Positions 1 to 8,877 of a DNA stretch of 30,213 bases are shown here, one piece after another. The first letter of the stretch is position 1; the number at the start of each line of letters is the position of its first letter. The DNA is from a virus. The translations under genes were made by a program, and so were the position numbers. The stretch covers positions 1 through 30,213 of IMG/VR virus record IMGVR_UViG_3300030117_000046; one strand, written 5' to 3'. Below the pieces are notes generated by a model. That model saw only the letters and a program-made list of their open reading frames with translations, was not told the DNA's origin and ran no database searches.

Positions 1-1387
1 CCAAGAGTTCTACAAAAACATCCTCAACCTTTCTGGCGCTAATGTCTTTGTAAGTTTGTATCGTTTGAAACGGCAGGACATCAACTGGGTTTTGAACTGT
101 TGTCAGACCCTCAACTGTTGGACTAAGGGGGTCAACACCTCTTCTGGCTTGAAAAACGTTTCTGGCGGCACGGCCCGTTGGAATCCCCCCTGCGGCCATT
201 TCAGAGCCAAGCAGAGGGACGTAGTATTCCTGCGCCTCAATGATTGTTGCCATTTCGTCATCGTCAATAATCTTTGCTCGACGCCTAAGCTCTAGATTTT
301 CTCTAAAAAAATCTTGTAATTCGTCGGTTGCTTTCTTGAGCTTGGTGTCGCCCATGACTTGTTGATACAATTGATCAAGACGCTCATCAGTAATATCTAA
401 CCGGCGATTTGCTCCAGCATTTCTAAGTGCTTTTTCTCGACGAATAATTGCTGCTTGTCCAATGTCATCCAGATTGTTTGCGTGTCGGCGCAACCATGGC
501 TCATAGGCTTGCTTTAGTTTTAACATGCCGTGGCCGGTCTTTAGCGACTGTAGCCCGGATTGAGGGGAGCCAAGCATAACAGAGATAGAGCCACTAATAT
601 CGCGCTCCGCACCAAGGCCTCCCATGCGTCGGGCAGCTATTCGTATTGGATTCCACTGATCAAACCAACCAGTAGCAATTCTTTGTCTATCTGTTAGCAG
701 CTTGCCAACCGAGTCGTTGCCCACCTCTGATAGAGGGGCCATCTGTATGTCGCTAAATTTTCCTTTTTGGATTCCGCTAACGGGAACCCTTGAGCCTCCT
801 GCAAAGGCGCCACCAAGCGCTGATCCCACTAACTCTATTCCAAGTTCTCTGCCGAGGCCTGTGCCTTGTCGCTCCGACCACGATGCCGCACGCGCAACAG
901 ACAATGGTGACTCAGCTACTGTAGCCCCTATTGCAGAACGAAGCCGTGATCCTCTTGTTAGTCTTTGAATGTCTGCTAGTAACTTTGGTGCTGCCGCTGC
1001 TGTCGTAGCACGCCCCACGCCCAGCGTACCTATGGTGGTCCCAATCTCTCCACCTATACGACCAATAAGCTCTCCAGCCCGACCGGCACCGCCTTGCGGA
1101 TCAAAATAATCTTCAGCCCTAGATTCTGCTCTTTGAGAAGCCTCTTGTATTTCTTCGCCTAGTTCGTCTACGCCCAGCCAATCCAGTATCTGGCCAAAGC
1201 CCTCGCCCAAGCTTGTAACAGACCTAGTCCCACCTAGGCCAAGGCCTGCGGCAAAGTCCCCAAGGGCACCCGCAGGGTTACTTCTACCGCTCCGGCGCCC
1301 CGACCGACCCCGGTTGGTTTCTTCAAGTGCCTCTTCGTGCGACAGCCCTTGTTGACGAAATCGTCTATATCTGTCTATAGCTGACAT
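1..1387 (-). CDS. Large protein, C-terminus beyond left edge; polyvalent/internal virion protein-like
   Basis: Reading the minus strand from an ATG at 1387 gives an uninterrupted frame of 462 codons that leaves the window without a stop. The start lies 5 bases after the TAA of the preceding gene. The N-terminus (MSAIDRYRRFRQQGLS) is charged. It is followed by a long Gly/Ala-rich stretch with hydrophobic segments (about residues 110-240), then a helical, charged region containing a WNPIRIAARRMGG segment and, near residue 390, an EYYVPLLGSEM segment. The 'YVPL' segment and the alternating hydrophobic/helical build resemble the large polyvalent proteins that some short-tailed phages package and eject. 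I recognise no catalytic domain in the visible part. Position at the end of the internal-protein block fits an ejected protein. The reading frame is sure; the function is inference. Confidence 0.8.
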   Translation of the reverse strand, partial: MSAIDRYRRFRQQGLSHEEALEETNRGRSGRRSGRSNPAGALGDFAAGLGLGGTRSVTSLGEGFGQILDWLGVDELGEEIQEASQRAESRAEDYFDPQGGAGRAGELIGRIGGEIGTTIGTLGVGRATTAAAAPKLLADIQRLTRGSRLRSAIGATVAESPLSVARAASWSERQGTGLGRELGIELVGSALGGAFAGGSRVPVSGIQKGKFSDIQMAPLSEVGNDSVGKLLTDRQRIATGWFDQWNPIRIAARRMGGLGAERDISGSISVMLGSPQSGLQSLKTGHGMLKLKQAYEPWLRRHANNLDDIGQAAIIRREKALRNAGANRRLDITDERLDQLYQQVMGDTKLKKATDELQDFFRENLELRRRAKIIDDDEMATIIEAQEYYVPLLGSEMAAGGIPTGRAARNVFQARRGVDPLSPTVEGLTTVQNPVDVLPFQTIQTYKDISARKVEDVFVELL

Positions 1388-1392
1388 GAGGT

Positions 1393-3213
1393 TTACGGTT
1401 GAGGAATTAGCTTATCAAAGCCTGTCCCTACCATCCCGCCATCACTGTACCCCTCCTGCTCTGGTCTATTAAACTGAGCATTAGGGAATTGTGCTTGAAT
1501 TTTGCGAAGCACATATCTAGCTAAAGACCTTCTGGCGTCCCCTGACAATCCTAGTGCCTGAACAGTTTCATTGACTGTAGCTAAGCCAGAGTCAAGAACC
1601 TGTTGAGGCGTGCGCTCGTCGTCAACACCACTTGTTATCACCGCATCTATCCTATCCAGTGTATTTTCATAATCAGACTGACTGAGCCGGTCCTGCATAT
1701 TTGCACTTAACTGAGCCGATTGTAAATCAACATCTAGTTTAGCAAGCTGCAACAACAAGTTTGGATCAATGCCCCTAGCCTCTATTTGAGTCTTAAGCTT
1801 CGCGGCCTCTAGTTGCATTGCAAATTGGGCTTCTTCGTCTGAAATGTTACCAGTAATCATTTCTCTGCGAATATTATCTATTGCAGTTCTGGTGTCCCTT
1901 ACTTGTTGCAGGCCACCCATGGTCAGGTCGTCTAACGAATCTTCAATCGCTTCTGCCCGATCCCTTTGTTGCGACCTAAGATCAAGCAATGACGGAACAC
2001 CTGCCGCAATGCCTCCACCAATCCCACCTTCTTGGAACCTGCCTCGGGATATGGCACCACCCACAATACCAGCCAGCATAGCTAAACGATCTCTTTCGTC
2101 CTGCTCTGGATCAATGCGGCCCTCAATGCGGCTTCTTCGTGCATCAATAAGTTCCTGCATTTGACGTGCTTGCTCTTCTTCAAAAGCAATACGACTTTCA
2201 TCTAAGGTTGTGAGCCGGTCGCGGTTTTGTGTCAGCAAGTCTGCTCGCCCTCTTATCATATCCATCATCTCTGTTTCAGAGGGAAGCGGCTGGCCTTGTT
2301 GCTCTATCATGTCCATAAGCTTGCTTCTGACATTGCTACCTAGACCAATTGAGCCAGAAGAACCAGCGGAACCAAAATTGCCGTAGTCGCCGTAGCCACC
2401 TATATCAAGAAGAATTCCGTCGTCTGCTTCTTCGTCATCACCTGTGAACAATTGGTAGCCACCATATCCTAGCGATGTCGCTAAGGCTGGGCGGGTTGCG
2501 CCGCCAATTAATGTCCTAAGACCTCCGAGCCGACCCGTAGGAGCGTCCTCAAGTCTTGACACCCCTTCACGCATCGGTCGCGGACGTTTGAGCACGTCAG
2601 CAACAGCGTCTCGCATTCTCCTAAACTGTGCCTTTGTAAGCCCAGTAGCCGTACCCAATCGAGGAAGAACCTTGAATTTGTTTAAGGCTCCTCCAGTTAG
2701 TATGCCGGTTCCGATGGCAAGAGCGGGATTTTCTTTAGCAAAGTCGATTAATGGATCAGGAAAGTATGGTACATCGTAGTCGTCTGGGTCTACTGGCTGA
2801 CCACCGTCTTGGTATCCGGGTATTCTTCCGCCATCTGAATAGCCAACGATACCGCCTTCTGCCATTGCTCCCATGGGCATTTGCATAGGCATACCACCTT
2901 GTGGGGGCATACCGCCCTGCATCATTGGAGGGCCTTGCTGTGCCATAGCCATAGCCGCAGGCATGGGCTGTGTCTGTTGCTGTTGTGGAATGCTGCCAAT
3001 GCCCGACAGTGCCCTGCTGATCAGTTGATCTTTGACCGTTCCCTGCGGCATCTGCTGCATCCTAGCTTGATAGGACTCGCGCAGTTGCTGACGCCTCTGT
3101 AACTCTTGAGTGCTCAAATAAGCAGGGTACAGATTAGGGGCGTTAACCTCTTGAATTAGCCTGTCGTCAGGAATGCTCTCTAATTCTTTTTGTAGCTGTA
3201 AAATATTAGGCAT
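1393..3213 (-). CDS. Gln/Met/Gly-rich internal virion-like protein (606 aa)
   Basis: The N-terminal 50 residues (DDRLIQEV, then an Ala/Tyr/Leu segment and QELQRRQQLR) match a helical opening I recall from marine phage proteins in this position. Residues 75-117 are almost only Gln, Met, Pro and Gly. Residues 118-137 carry the repeated peptide pattern AEGGIVGYSDGG and IPGYQDGG, and a copy (GYSDGGMVG) returns near the C-terminus. A hydrophobic segment lies at about 161-176, and the second half is predominantly helical and charged, with probable coiled coils. The start follows the previous stop by 9 bases. It is probably an internal or ejected protein because it shares its Gly-rich peptide with the next gene and precedes the giant frame at the left edge. 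No enzyme domain is recognised. Confidence 0.85.
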   Translation of the reverse strand: MPNILQLQKELESIPDDRLIQEVNAPNLYPAYLSTQELQRRQQLRESYQARMQQMPQGTVKDQLISRALSGIGSIPQQQQTQPMPAAMAMAQQGPPMMQGGMPPQGGMPMQMPMGAMAEGGIVGYSDGGRIPGYQDGGQPVDPDDYDVPYFPDPLIDFAKENPALAIGTGILTGGALNKFKVLPRLGTATGLTKAQFRRMRDAVADVLKRPRPMREGVSRLEDAPTGRLGGLRTLIGGATRPALATSLGYGGYQLFTGDDEEADDGILLDIGGYGDYGNFGSAGSSGSIGLGSNVRSKLMDMIEQQGQPLPSETEMMDMIRGRADLLTQNRDRLTTLDESRIAFEEEQARQMQELIDARRSRIEGRIDPEQDERDRLAMLAGIVGGAISRGRFQEGGIGGGIAAGVPSLLDLRSQQRDRAEAIEDSLDDLTMGGLQQVRDTRTAIDNIRREMITGNISDEEAQFAMQLEAAKLKTQIEARGIDPNLLLQLAKLDVDLQSAQLSANMQDRLSQSDYENTLDRIDAVITSGVDDERTPQQVLDSGLATVNETVQALGLSGDARRSLARYVLRKIQAQFPNAQFNRPEQEGYSDGGMVGTGFDKLIPQP

Positions 3214-3222
3214 TATTTTTTA

Positions 3223-4632
3223 CTAAGGATAATTAATTTGAGGCACGTTTATTGGTCCACCGATTGGGGCTGTGGGCATTCCGCGATTTAGCATTGCTTT
3301 GTTGGGGCCAGTTATGCCCATTTGGGCAACTTTGTTTCCATATCTTGGACCTTGATACGATCCACCACCTTTGGTGTACTGCTGGCCTACGTTTTGTCCA
3401 AAGTTTTGTCCTCGGTTTTGACCGAACCCGCCTGCTCCATATGCCCCTAAGCCTGCAACCGCTGTGCCGAGGTATCGCTGTCCGGCTGATGGTCCAGCTT
3501 GTGCAATGTTTCTTTGTTGTACCATAGTGTTCTGGTACGGAAGTTGTCCCATCGCGCCTAACGCAAAGCCAATGTTTTGACGTTCTTGGTTCATGCGGTT
3601 CTGGAAGTCTTGGTATCCAATGTCAAGCGACTGCTGTTGCATCTGACGGGCACGCTGTCCTGCGTCCATCATCTGACCAAAGCGATTAAATGCCATCTGC
3701 TGTTGCTGTCCACCAAGCGAAGCTAAGCCACCGCCAACGTTCATTAATCCTTGAGATGCAGCCATGCGACGAGCCTGATCTGCGGCAAACGCCTGCTGTG
3801 CGTTCTCAAACGCTCTTTGCTGGCCCATGCCATAGATGTCACCAATCTGTTCACTAGTGCCCATGCGAATCGCCTGCTCGCCAAGACCGTGACGCATGCC
3901 GCCAAAAGCGCCTGCTCTTCCGGCTTGACCGCCAAGACGTTGCATTTGCCTTTGTGCTTCTCGTCTGACCTCTCTTGCTTGAGGATCAACCACGCCTTGC
4001 ATGTAACTAGACATATAGGGTTGTAAAGAGCCGGGCTGACTCTGGTAGCCAACACCGCCGTAGCCACCCATAGCGCCCATCATTGCCTGTTGTGCCGCAG
4101 CCATTTCTGCGGGGCCACCACTCATGCCGTACTGATACATGCCGCGCATAGCAGCAGTTTCGGGTCGGCTAAATCCTGCGAGTCGTTGCCCCCCATATCC
4201 TTGATAAGGCCGCATGCTTTCATTGACAATGCGATCCGTAAGTTGTGCATACGCTGGAGCAACTTCAGGTGACACAAAACTTTCTGTTACCTGTTGCGTA
4301 GATTCATCAATCTCACCGCCTTCTTGGTAGCCGGGTATCTTGCCGCCCATGTTCATGCCCAGTGGTGGCAGTGGGCGCCGAATCGGGCTCCTTCTTTCCA
4401 TCTCACGAACAGCTTCGTCACGAGCCCTGCGAGCCTGAGCAGCTTCTAGCACCTCTCTGTCCCCACGACTCATGTAGTTTGGGTCCATGACTGTATTCAA
4501 GTAAGCTAAAATAGCCCTAAGACCTCTCTTTGGTGGCGCAGGAACATCCATCCGATCTCTAGGACGGGAAATTGTGCCTTGCACTCCCGGTGGCATTTGC
4601 AATAGCCTGTCAAGCGATTCGTCTCGTGTCAT
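3223..4632 (-). CDS. Gly/Gln-rich internal virion-like protein (469 aa)
   Basis: I chose the ATG at 4632 because it sits one base after the upstream stop (TAAGATG). An in-frame TTG at 4647 would add five residues and overlap the upstream gene. Residues 97-106 hold GKIPGYQEGG, nearly identical to a peptide in the next gene. The core (about 120-360) is built of PYMSSYMQGVVDPQ, then helices rich in Gln, Arg and Ala, a GRAGAFGGMRHG segment, and long QQQ-containing helices. This 'PYM..YMQGVVD ... GAFGG.R' arrangement is familiar from marine phage structural proteins. The C-terminal 90 residues are Gly/Asn/Gln-rich and probably disordered. By composition and place it is likely a DNA-ejection or tail-tube-forming internal protein. 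That role is inference. Confidence 0.85.
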   Translation of the reverse strand: MTRDESLDRLLQMPPGVQGTISRPRDRMDVPAPPKRGLRAILAYLNTVMDPNYMSRGDREVLEAAQARRARDEAVREMERRSPIRRPLPPLGMNMGGKIPGYQEGGEIDESTQQVTESFVSPEVAPAYAQLTDRIVNESMRPYQGYGGQRLAGFSRPETAAMRGMYQYGMSGGPAEMAAAQQAMMGAMGGYGGVGYQSQPGSLQPYMSSYMQGVVDPQAREVRREAQRQMQRLGGQAGRAGAFGGMRHGLGEQAIRMGTSEQIGDIYGMGQQRAFENAQQAFAADQARRMAASQGLMNVGGGLASLGGQQQQMAFNRFGQMMDAGQRARQMQQQSLDIGYQDFQNRMNQERQNIGFALGAMGQLPYQNTMVQQRNIAQAGPSAGQRYLGTAVAGLGAYGAGGFGQNRGQNFGQNVGQQYTKGGGSYQGPRYGNKVAQMGITGPNKAMLNRGMPTAPIGGPINVPQINYP

Positions 4633-4633
4633 C

Positions 4634-7387
4634 TTAAGCAATCTCAACGTTCAGGGGTCTGTCTGTTTTGGACCCAGCAATATCAATATCTCTTGCAAGT
4701 TTTTTTATTCGTTTAGCGCCTTCCTCTGTGCTACCGCCGCCAACGTTTCGTACCTGACTAGCGGTTAAGACGTATTCGTTTGGGGCAATTGCGGCACCAA
4801 CTCGAACAGGTCCGCCTTCAGCTAGGTTTCCACGAAACTCCATCTCTACTAAACGGTCCCTGTCATCTTGGTCTTCAACTATTGTGTTGTTACCAGCAGA
4901 CAACATGTCATCCATAAGATTTATAATAAATTCTTCACCAAATGTATTTCTTGCTAGTTCAATAATTTGACGAGACACTTCGCTATTTGGGTTACGCAAT
5001 GCGTTTTTTAAAGCTGACAGCATTTCCATCTGTTCAGGACCAACTTCAGAAAGGTTCGGCTTCATAACAGCTACGCGGTCATCAACAGCGCCGCTGCTTT
5101 CCATGGTGCCGTCCTCAAAGGGTTCGATAAAACCCTCAAACGGAATGTCTTGCGGAGCCATGCCGCCATTAGCGCGACCTTCTAGGGCTCTTGGCGGCGG
5201 CAACATGCGACTAACTGGCATTTGTTGCATAGGCTGTGGCATAAAGTCAGGCGATGGCTGAACTGGTTGCGGCATCTGCATAGGAGGTTGCATTTGCTGC
5301 TCAGCAGGAACCGCTCTCCGTGGCGCTTCTATTCTTGGCCTAGAAAATTTATCTCCGGGGTCAGCAATCATTGGAGGAGGTGGCCCCATTTGCGGTTGGC
5401 CTTGTTGCAAGAATGGCATGTTCGGCATTTGTAGCGGAGCCTGTGGTGCCGCAGGTCCACGGAACATAGAGATTGGGTCTTGCTGTTGTCCGGCAAACAC
5501 AGAGAATGGGTCTTGCCCCAAGAAGGTCTCTGGTTGCCCTGTTTCTAGGGCTTGTTCAGACATCAGCCCGGCACGGTACCATTCTGGAATGTCTGTTATT
5601 TCATACGCTTGAGGCGTGAACTGTCCCGTAGACGAACCAACAACAACCGGCGCTGCCCCTAGATCTCTGTCTCTTTGTGCCAACAACTCTGGATTTTCAT
5701 AACCCGGCATAGAGGTTGGGCTATCGTCATAGGGACTTTCTCCTTCAATCATTGTGCCGTTAATACTAACTATGTCGTCTGAGGGGGTGCCCCTTGCAAT
5801 AGCTCGTATGTTCTCTATTTCAGCCGATTCGTCTGCGTCCCCAAACTCATCTTGAGTTTCAAACCTTTCTGCCATTCTTTTCTGTTCTTCGGTCATTCGG
5901 TCGCCGTAACGGTAACGACCTTCTTCGTACGAAGTGCCCCTGCCTTCTGGCTCTGCACCTCTTGTTGTCCGCTCTTCTGTCCCAGATAGGTCACCGCCGC
6001 CCTCCCTTGGGCCTCGTTCTCTCTGGTCTTCTGGGCGCTCGCGGCGACCTCTGCGGTCTTCACGCGGAGCCGCTCTTCTTTCAACTCTTTCAAAACGATC
6101 TTCAATTTCAGACGTTTCTTCGCGCCGTTCCCTTGACGGGGGTGGCGGAGATGCTGGGTCTGGTCTTACAGGACGATCTATGTTTAGGTCAGGTCGGCGC
6201 CGTATAACAGGAGCGGTATACTCAGGTATTGGGCGTCTGGGCCTGACGGGCTGTAGCATAAAGTCAGGTATACCCATTTCGCCCCCCTCTTCCATCATGC
6301 CACCGCGCCTTCTGCTAGGAATTTGCGCGTATCCCTGCGCCTGCGCCCCGCCACCTTGACGATCAGTGACATAACTGGGCATAACACGCTGAATTTCTTC
6401 GCCACCCCTAGAGCTTACTGGCGCTCCCATCCTGCCCAAGCTGTCTGCGCCCACGCCGCTTAGTGCTTCGCCCAACAGTGGGTAGCCAAGTGACATCATA
6501 GCAGGGTGCTGTGCAACGTTCATAATTTTGTCTAAGGTGCTTAAACCCGAAGCCGCTGTAGCACCTTTTGATGCTGCCGAAGCTGCGCCACCTGCTCCCC
6601 CTAAAGATTGACCAGCTTTTGCACCTATAAATCCTTCTGCACCACCTCTCAAAGCGCCCTTAAGACCACCCCCATCCATTGCCCCACCTATTGCACCAGA
6701 ACCTGCTGCTATAGGAACTGTAAATGCTTGGTGAGGACCGGGAATCATGGAAGCCACAGAAGCAACTTTACTTAAGCCGCGAAAAAATCCACCCAATCCA
6801 TATCCGGGTACATACATTCCACCACCCGCCATGGGGATAGTGTAGATACCACCACCGGCCATCTGTGCGAAATGTGGCATCGTGTAGATACCGCCGCCAG
6901 CATAACCGTCTATCAAGCCACCAGAGGCACGACCCTCTGTGCCCATGGTTGCTGCTAAAAGTCGTCTCCACATGTCAGGAGAAAAGTGCCGAGTGTACTC
7001 GTACATCCCACTGTCTGGATCAGGCCCAGATCTCGGATCTGCTGAAAACCCAAGGTTCGGATCTTCTTCATCTTTCAATATAGCTAAATTAGAACGCCTT
7101 ATTGTTTCTGATACTGAACCCGGTTCTCCGGGGGCAAGCCCGGCTTGACTTCTTGCTAATTCGTGCCGCATGCGTGAGTCTGCCATACGCCTTGCCAAGT
7201 TTCGCTTTCGGGATTTTCCCGTAACCGTATACACAGAATCAACGGGAGTAGTGTATGGCTCACCGTCGATTATTCTTGTGCGGTCTGCCGTACTAAGAGT
7301 GTCTGCCTTAGCAAGAAAATCTTCAGGGTCAACATCGCCGCCGTTAGCGTAGCCCATTTGTTCAGGAAAGTTTGCTCGACTCATCAT
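4634..7387 (-). CDS. Large disordered, repeat-bearing virion protein (917 aa)
   Basis: Four regions are visible. Residues 155-200 hold three tandem GGGIYT-type repeats (GGGIYTMP, GGGIYTIP, GGGMYVPGY). Residues 203-310 are Gly/Ala-rich and hydrophobic, like the membrane-active segments of ejection proteins. Residues 390-510 are an extreme Arg/Glu/Pro segment, certainly disordered. Residues 620-735 are Pro/Gln/Met-rich. Near the C-terminus (856-897) AEGGPVRVG leads into PNEYVLTASQVRNVGGGST and GAKRIKKL. This resembles the 'DGEFVVPADVV..LGNGST..GA..L' signature common in marine phage structural proteins. Two ATG codons stand together at the start, 2 bases after the upstream TAA. Length and repeats suggest an internal or tape-measure-like virion component. 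The exact role is unknown. Confidence 0.85.
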   Translation of the reverse strand: MMSRANFPEQMGYANGGDVDPEDFLAKADTLSTADRTRIIDGEPYTTPVDSVYTVTGKSRKRNLARRMADSRMRHELARSQAGLAPGEPGSVSETIRRSNLAILKDEEDPNLGFSADPRSGPDPDSGMYEYTRHFSPDMWRRLLAATMGTEGRASGGLIDGYAGGGIYTMPHFAQMAGGGIYTIPMAGGGMYVPGYGLGGFFRGLSKVASVASMIPGPHQAFTVPIAAGSGAIGGAMDGGGLKGALRGGAEGFIGAKAGQSLGGAGGAASAASKGATAASGLSTLDKIMNVAQHPAMMSLGYPLLGEALSGVGADSLGRMGAPVSSRGGEEIQRVMPSYVTDRQGGGAQAQGYAQIPSRRRGGMMEEGGEMGIPDFMLQPVRPRRPIPEYTAPVIRRRPDLNIDRPVRPDPASPPPPSRERREETSEIEDRFERVERRAAPREDRRGRRERPEDQRERGPREGGGDLSGTEERTTRGAEPEGRGTSYEEGRYRYGDRMTEEQKRMAERFETQDEFGDADESAEIENIRAIARGTPSDDIVSINGTMIEGESPYDDSPTSMPGYENPELLAQRDRDLGAAPVVVGSSTGQFTPQAYEITDIPEWYRAGLMSEQALETGQPETFLGQDPFSVFAGQQQDPISMFRGPAAPQAPLQMPNMPFLQQGQPQMGPPPPMIADPGDKFSRPRIEAPRRAVPAEQQMQPPMQMPQPVQPSPDFMPQPMQQMPVSRMLPPPRALEGRANGGMAPQDIPFEGFIEPFEDGTMESSGAVDDRVAVMKPNLSEVGPEQMEMLSALKNALRNPNSEVSRQIIELARNTFGEEFIINLMDDMLSAGNNTIVEDQDDRDRLVEMEFRGNLAEGGPVRVGAAIAPNEYVLTASQVRNVGGGSTEEGAKRIKKLARDIDIAGSKTDRPLNVEIA

Positions 7388-7389
7388 AG

Positions 7390-8520
7390 TTATTCGCCGC
7401 GAATCATTCGTAGAATTTCACGTTCTGAAAGCGTAGTAGCTGGCTGTAGTTCATATGGTAAGTCCTGCCATGATCCCATTACGCCGGGCCTGTTTGATGG
7501 GACAAACTGTCGCGTTGTGCGAGGTGCTGGCTTTCCAATGTCTGGCAACACTTCTTTGGCTTGACCCTGTCCGCGTCCGCGACTTTTTACGGGTATGCGT
7601 GCGACTGGCGAACCCTTGCCACCACTAGGGGGTGGCACCATGCGATCCATTGCTAAGAGTTCGTCAAGCACAGATTGCATACCGCCGCCCATTTCTGGCT
7701 CATCAGGGCGAATGTCTCGTGGCATTATTGGCGCTGCCGGTCTGACCCTGTTGTTATTAAAGTCTGCTACTGCTTGTCTGCGTGCCTCTTGCCTTCTTCG
7801 TGCCGCCTCGGCAGAAAGCGTTGCCTCATCAAAGCCTCTTGCTTGTTCGACTAAAGCACGCTCAAGCCTGCTGCGACGATCTTGTGTTCTTGGTGATCCC
7901 GGCACGGCCAAGGTCCCTGCCTCTGCTCTGCCTTCAGCAACCTGTCGTTGCATGCGCTCAAAATTGTCAAGCTCGTCTTGAAGTGTCATCGTTTGGCCTG
8001 CGCCAGCAGGAGCCATTCTTCTTGGGTCTTCTGCACCTTCATAAAGAATATCAGACATTCTGACCATGTCTTCTGGACGCATTGAAGACGGCGTCTGTCT
8101 CAAGGTGTCGTGCCCAAGCATCCGGCCACGCTCCGAGGTTCTTCCATCAGCCTGTATACCGGGCAAGTCTTTGTCTGCGTCAAGAATTGCTGGAAGGGCC
8201 AAGGAGGCGAGTCCTGCAACGCCACCACCTCGCAACAAAGCAGATCTACCTCTCGCTAACATTGGATTTCTAAGCGCAAGACGCGCACCAGCAGAGCCAC
8301 CTCCGAATCCTGCTGACTGAGCAAGTCCGCTTCTTAGGGCTGCGGGGTTTTGGCGAAAGGCTCGAACAATAGCTTCGGTTTCTTTTTGGGGTCGAAACCT
8401 TAAAGAAGGGAACATCTGACGAAGTTGACCTCTGGTCAGGTCAGCGCCAATGCCTTCTCCTCGCATCATTGCAGAGGCAAGTTCAGGATGGTGACGAAAA
8501 ATAATTTCTATAATATCCAT
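7390..8520 (-). CDS. Hypothetical Arg/Ala-rich protein of the internal-protein block (376 aa)
   Basis: I do not recognise a family. The first 60 residues are helical (MDIIEIIFRHHPELASAMM). A Gly/Ala/Leu-rich stretch around 70-112, including GGGVAGLASLALPAIL, could associate with membrane. The middle (190-260) is Arg/Glu/Ala-rich and probably coiled coil. The C-terminus is Pro/Arg-rich and ends TTLSEREILRMIRGE. It starts just after the small beta-rich protein gene and ends 2 bases before the 917-residue gene, so it belongs to the same transcription unit. Composition matches its left-hand neighbours more than the tail genes to the right, suggesting an internal virion protein. This is weak inference. 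Confidence 0.75.
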   Translation of the reverse strand: MDIIEIIFRHHPELASAMMRGEGIGADLTRGQLRQMFPSLRFRPQKETEAIVRAFRQNPAALRSGLAQSAGFGGGSAGARLALRNPMLARGRSALLRGGGVAGLASLALPAILDADKDLPGIQADGRTSERGRMLGHDTLRQTPSSMRPEDMVRMSDILYEGAEDPRRMAPAGAGQTMTLQDELDNFERMQRQVAEGRAEAGTLAVPGSPRTQDRRSRLERALVEQARGFDEATLSAEAARRRQEARRQAVADFNNNRVRPAAPIMPRDIRPDEPEMGGGMQSVLDELLAMDRMVPPPSGGKGSPVARIPVKSRGRGQGQAKEVLPDIGKPAPRTTRQFVPSNRPGVMGSWQDLPYELQPATTLSEREILRMIRGE

Positions 8521-8526
8521 AATTTT

Positions 8527-8877
8527 TTACGATGTTTCTACGCCAAAAAGATTAAATGCCACCTGATCGTGACTTGCTGTTACTGACACGATATCGCCAT
8601 CACTAAGCGTAATACCGATCACTAATGCTGCTGTAGCATTTGCATCTATGCTACGACCCTTACAAATATACTGCCGTGTTGCCAATGGCGCCCCCTTAAT
8701 TCGTATGGCAACATCGTATGTCTTTGCCCCACTACCAGTGTTGCAAATTACTAACGAGCTAACGGTTGTTTGTGACCCGCTAGGAACCGTGTAAAGCGTA
8801 AACAAGTCCGCAGGAACGCTAGTGTTTGTGTTCGTTAGCTGTCCCAAAACCTTTAACGCATCAGACACTGGCACCAC
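8527..8877 (-). CDS. Small beta-rich virion protein (about 116 aa)
   Basis: A single compact domain of alternating beta strands: KVLGQL, LFTLYTVPSGSQTTVSSLVICN, KTYDVAIRIKG, a GITLSDGDIVSVTAS segment and a closing AFNLFGVETS. The 'LYTVPSG...VSSLVICN...GITLSDGD...FNLFGVE' pattern is one I know from phage tail or decoration proteins, often next to the propeller-type tail gene, as here. The annotated GTG at 8877 overlaps the upstream gene by 17 bases. GTG codons at 8874 and 8868 are alternatives, the latter just inside the upstream stop, so the first residues are uncertain. A role as a tail or capsid surface accessory is inferred. Confidence 0.8.
   Translation of the reverse strand: MVPVSDALKVLGQLTNTNTSVPADLFTLYTVPSGSQTTVSSLVICNTGSGAKTYDVAIRIKGAPLATRQYICKGRSIDANATAALVIGITLSDGDIVSVTASHDQVAFNLFGVETS

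Noticed and set aside
3744-4067. 107-codon minus-strand frame inside the 469-residue gene
   Set aside because: It lies wholly within a supported gene in another frame and shows no domain or ribosome site.
6860-6971. Minus-strand 67-codon frame in the GGGIYT region
   Set aside because: It is another-frame reading of the 917-residue gene and depends on the same repeats.
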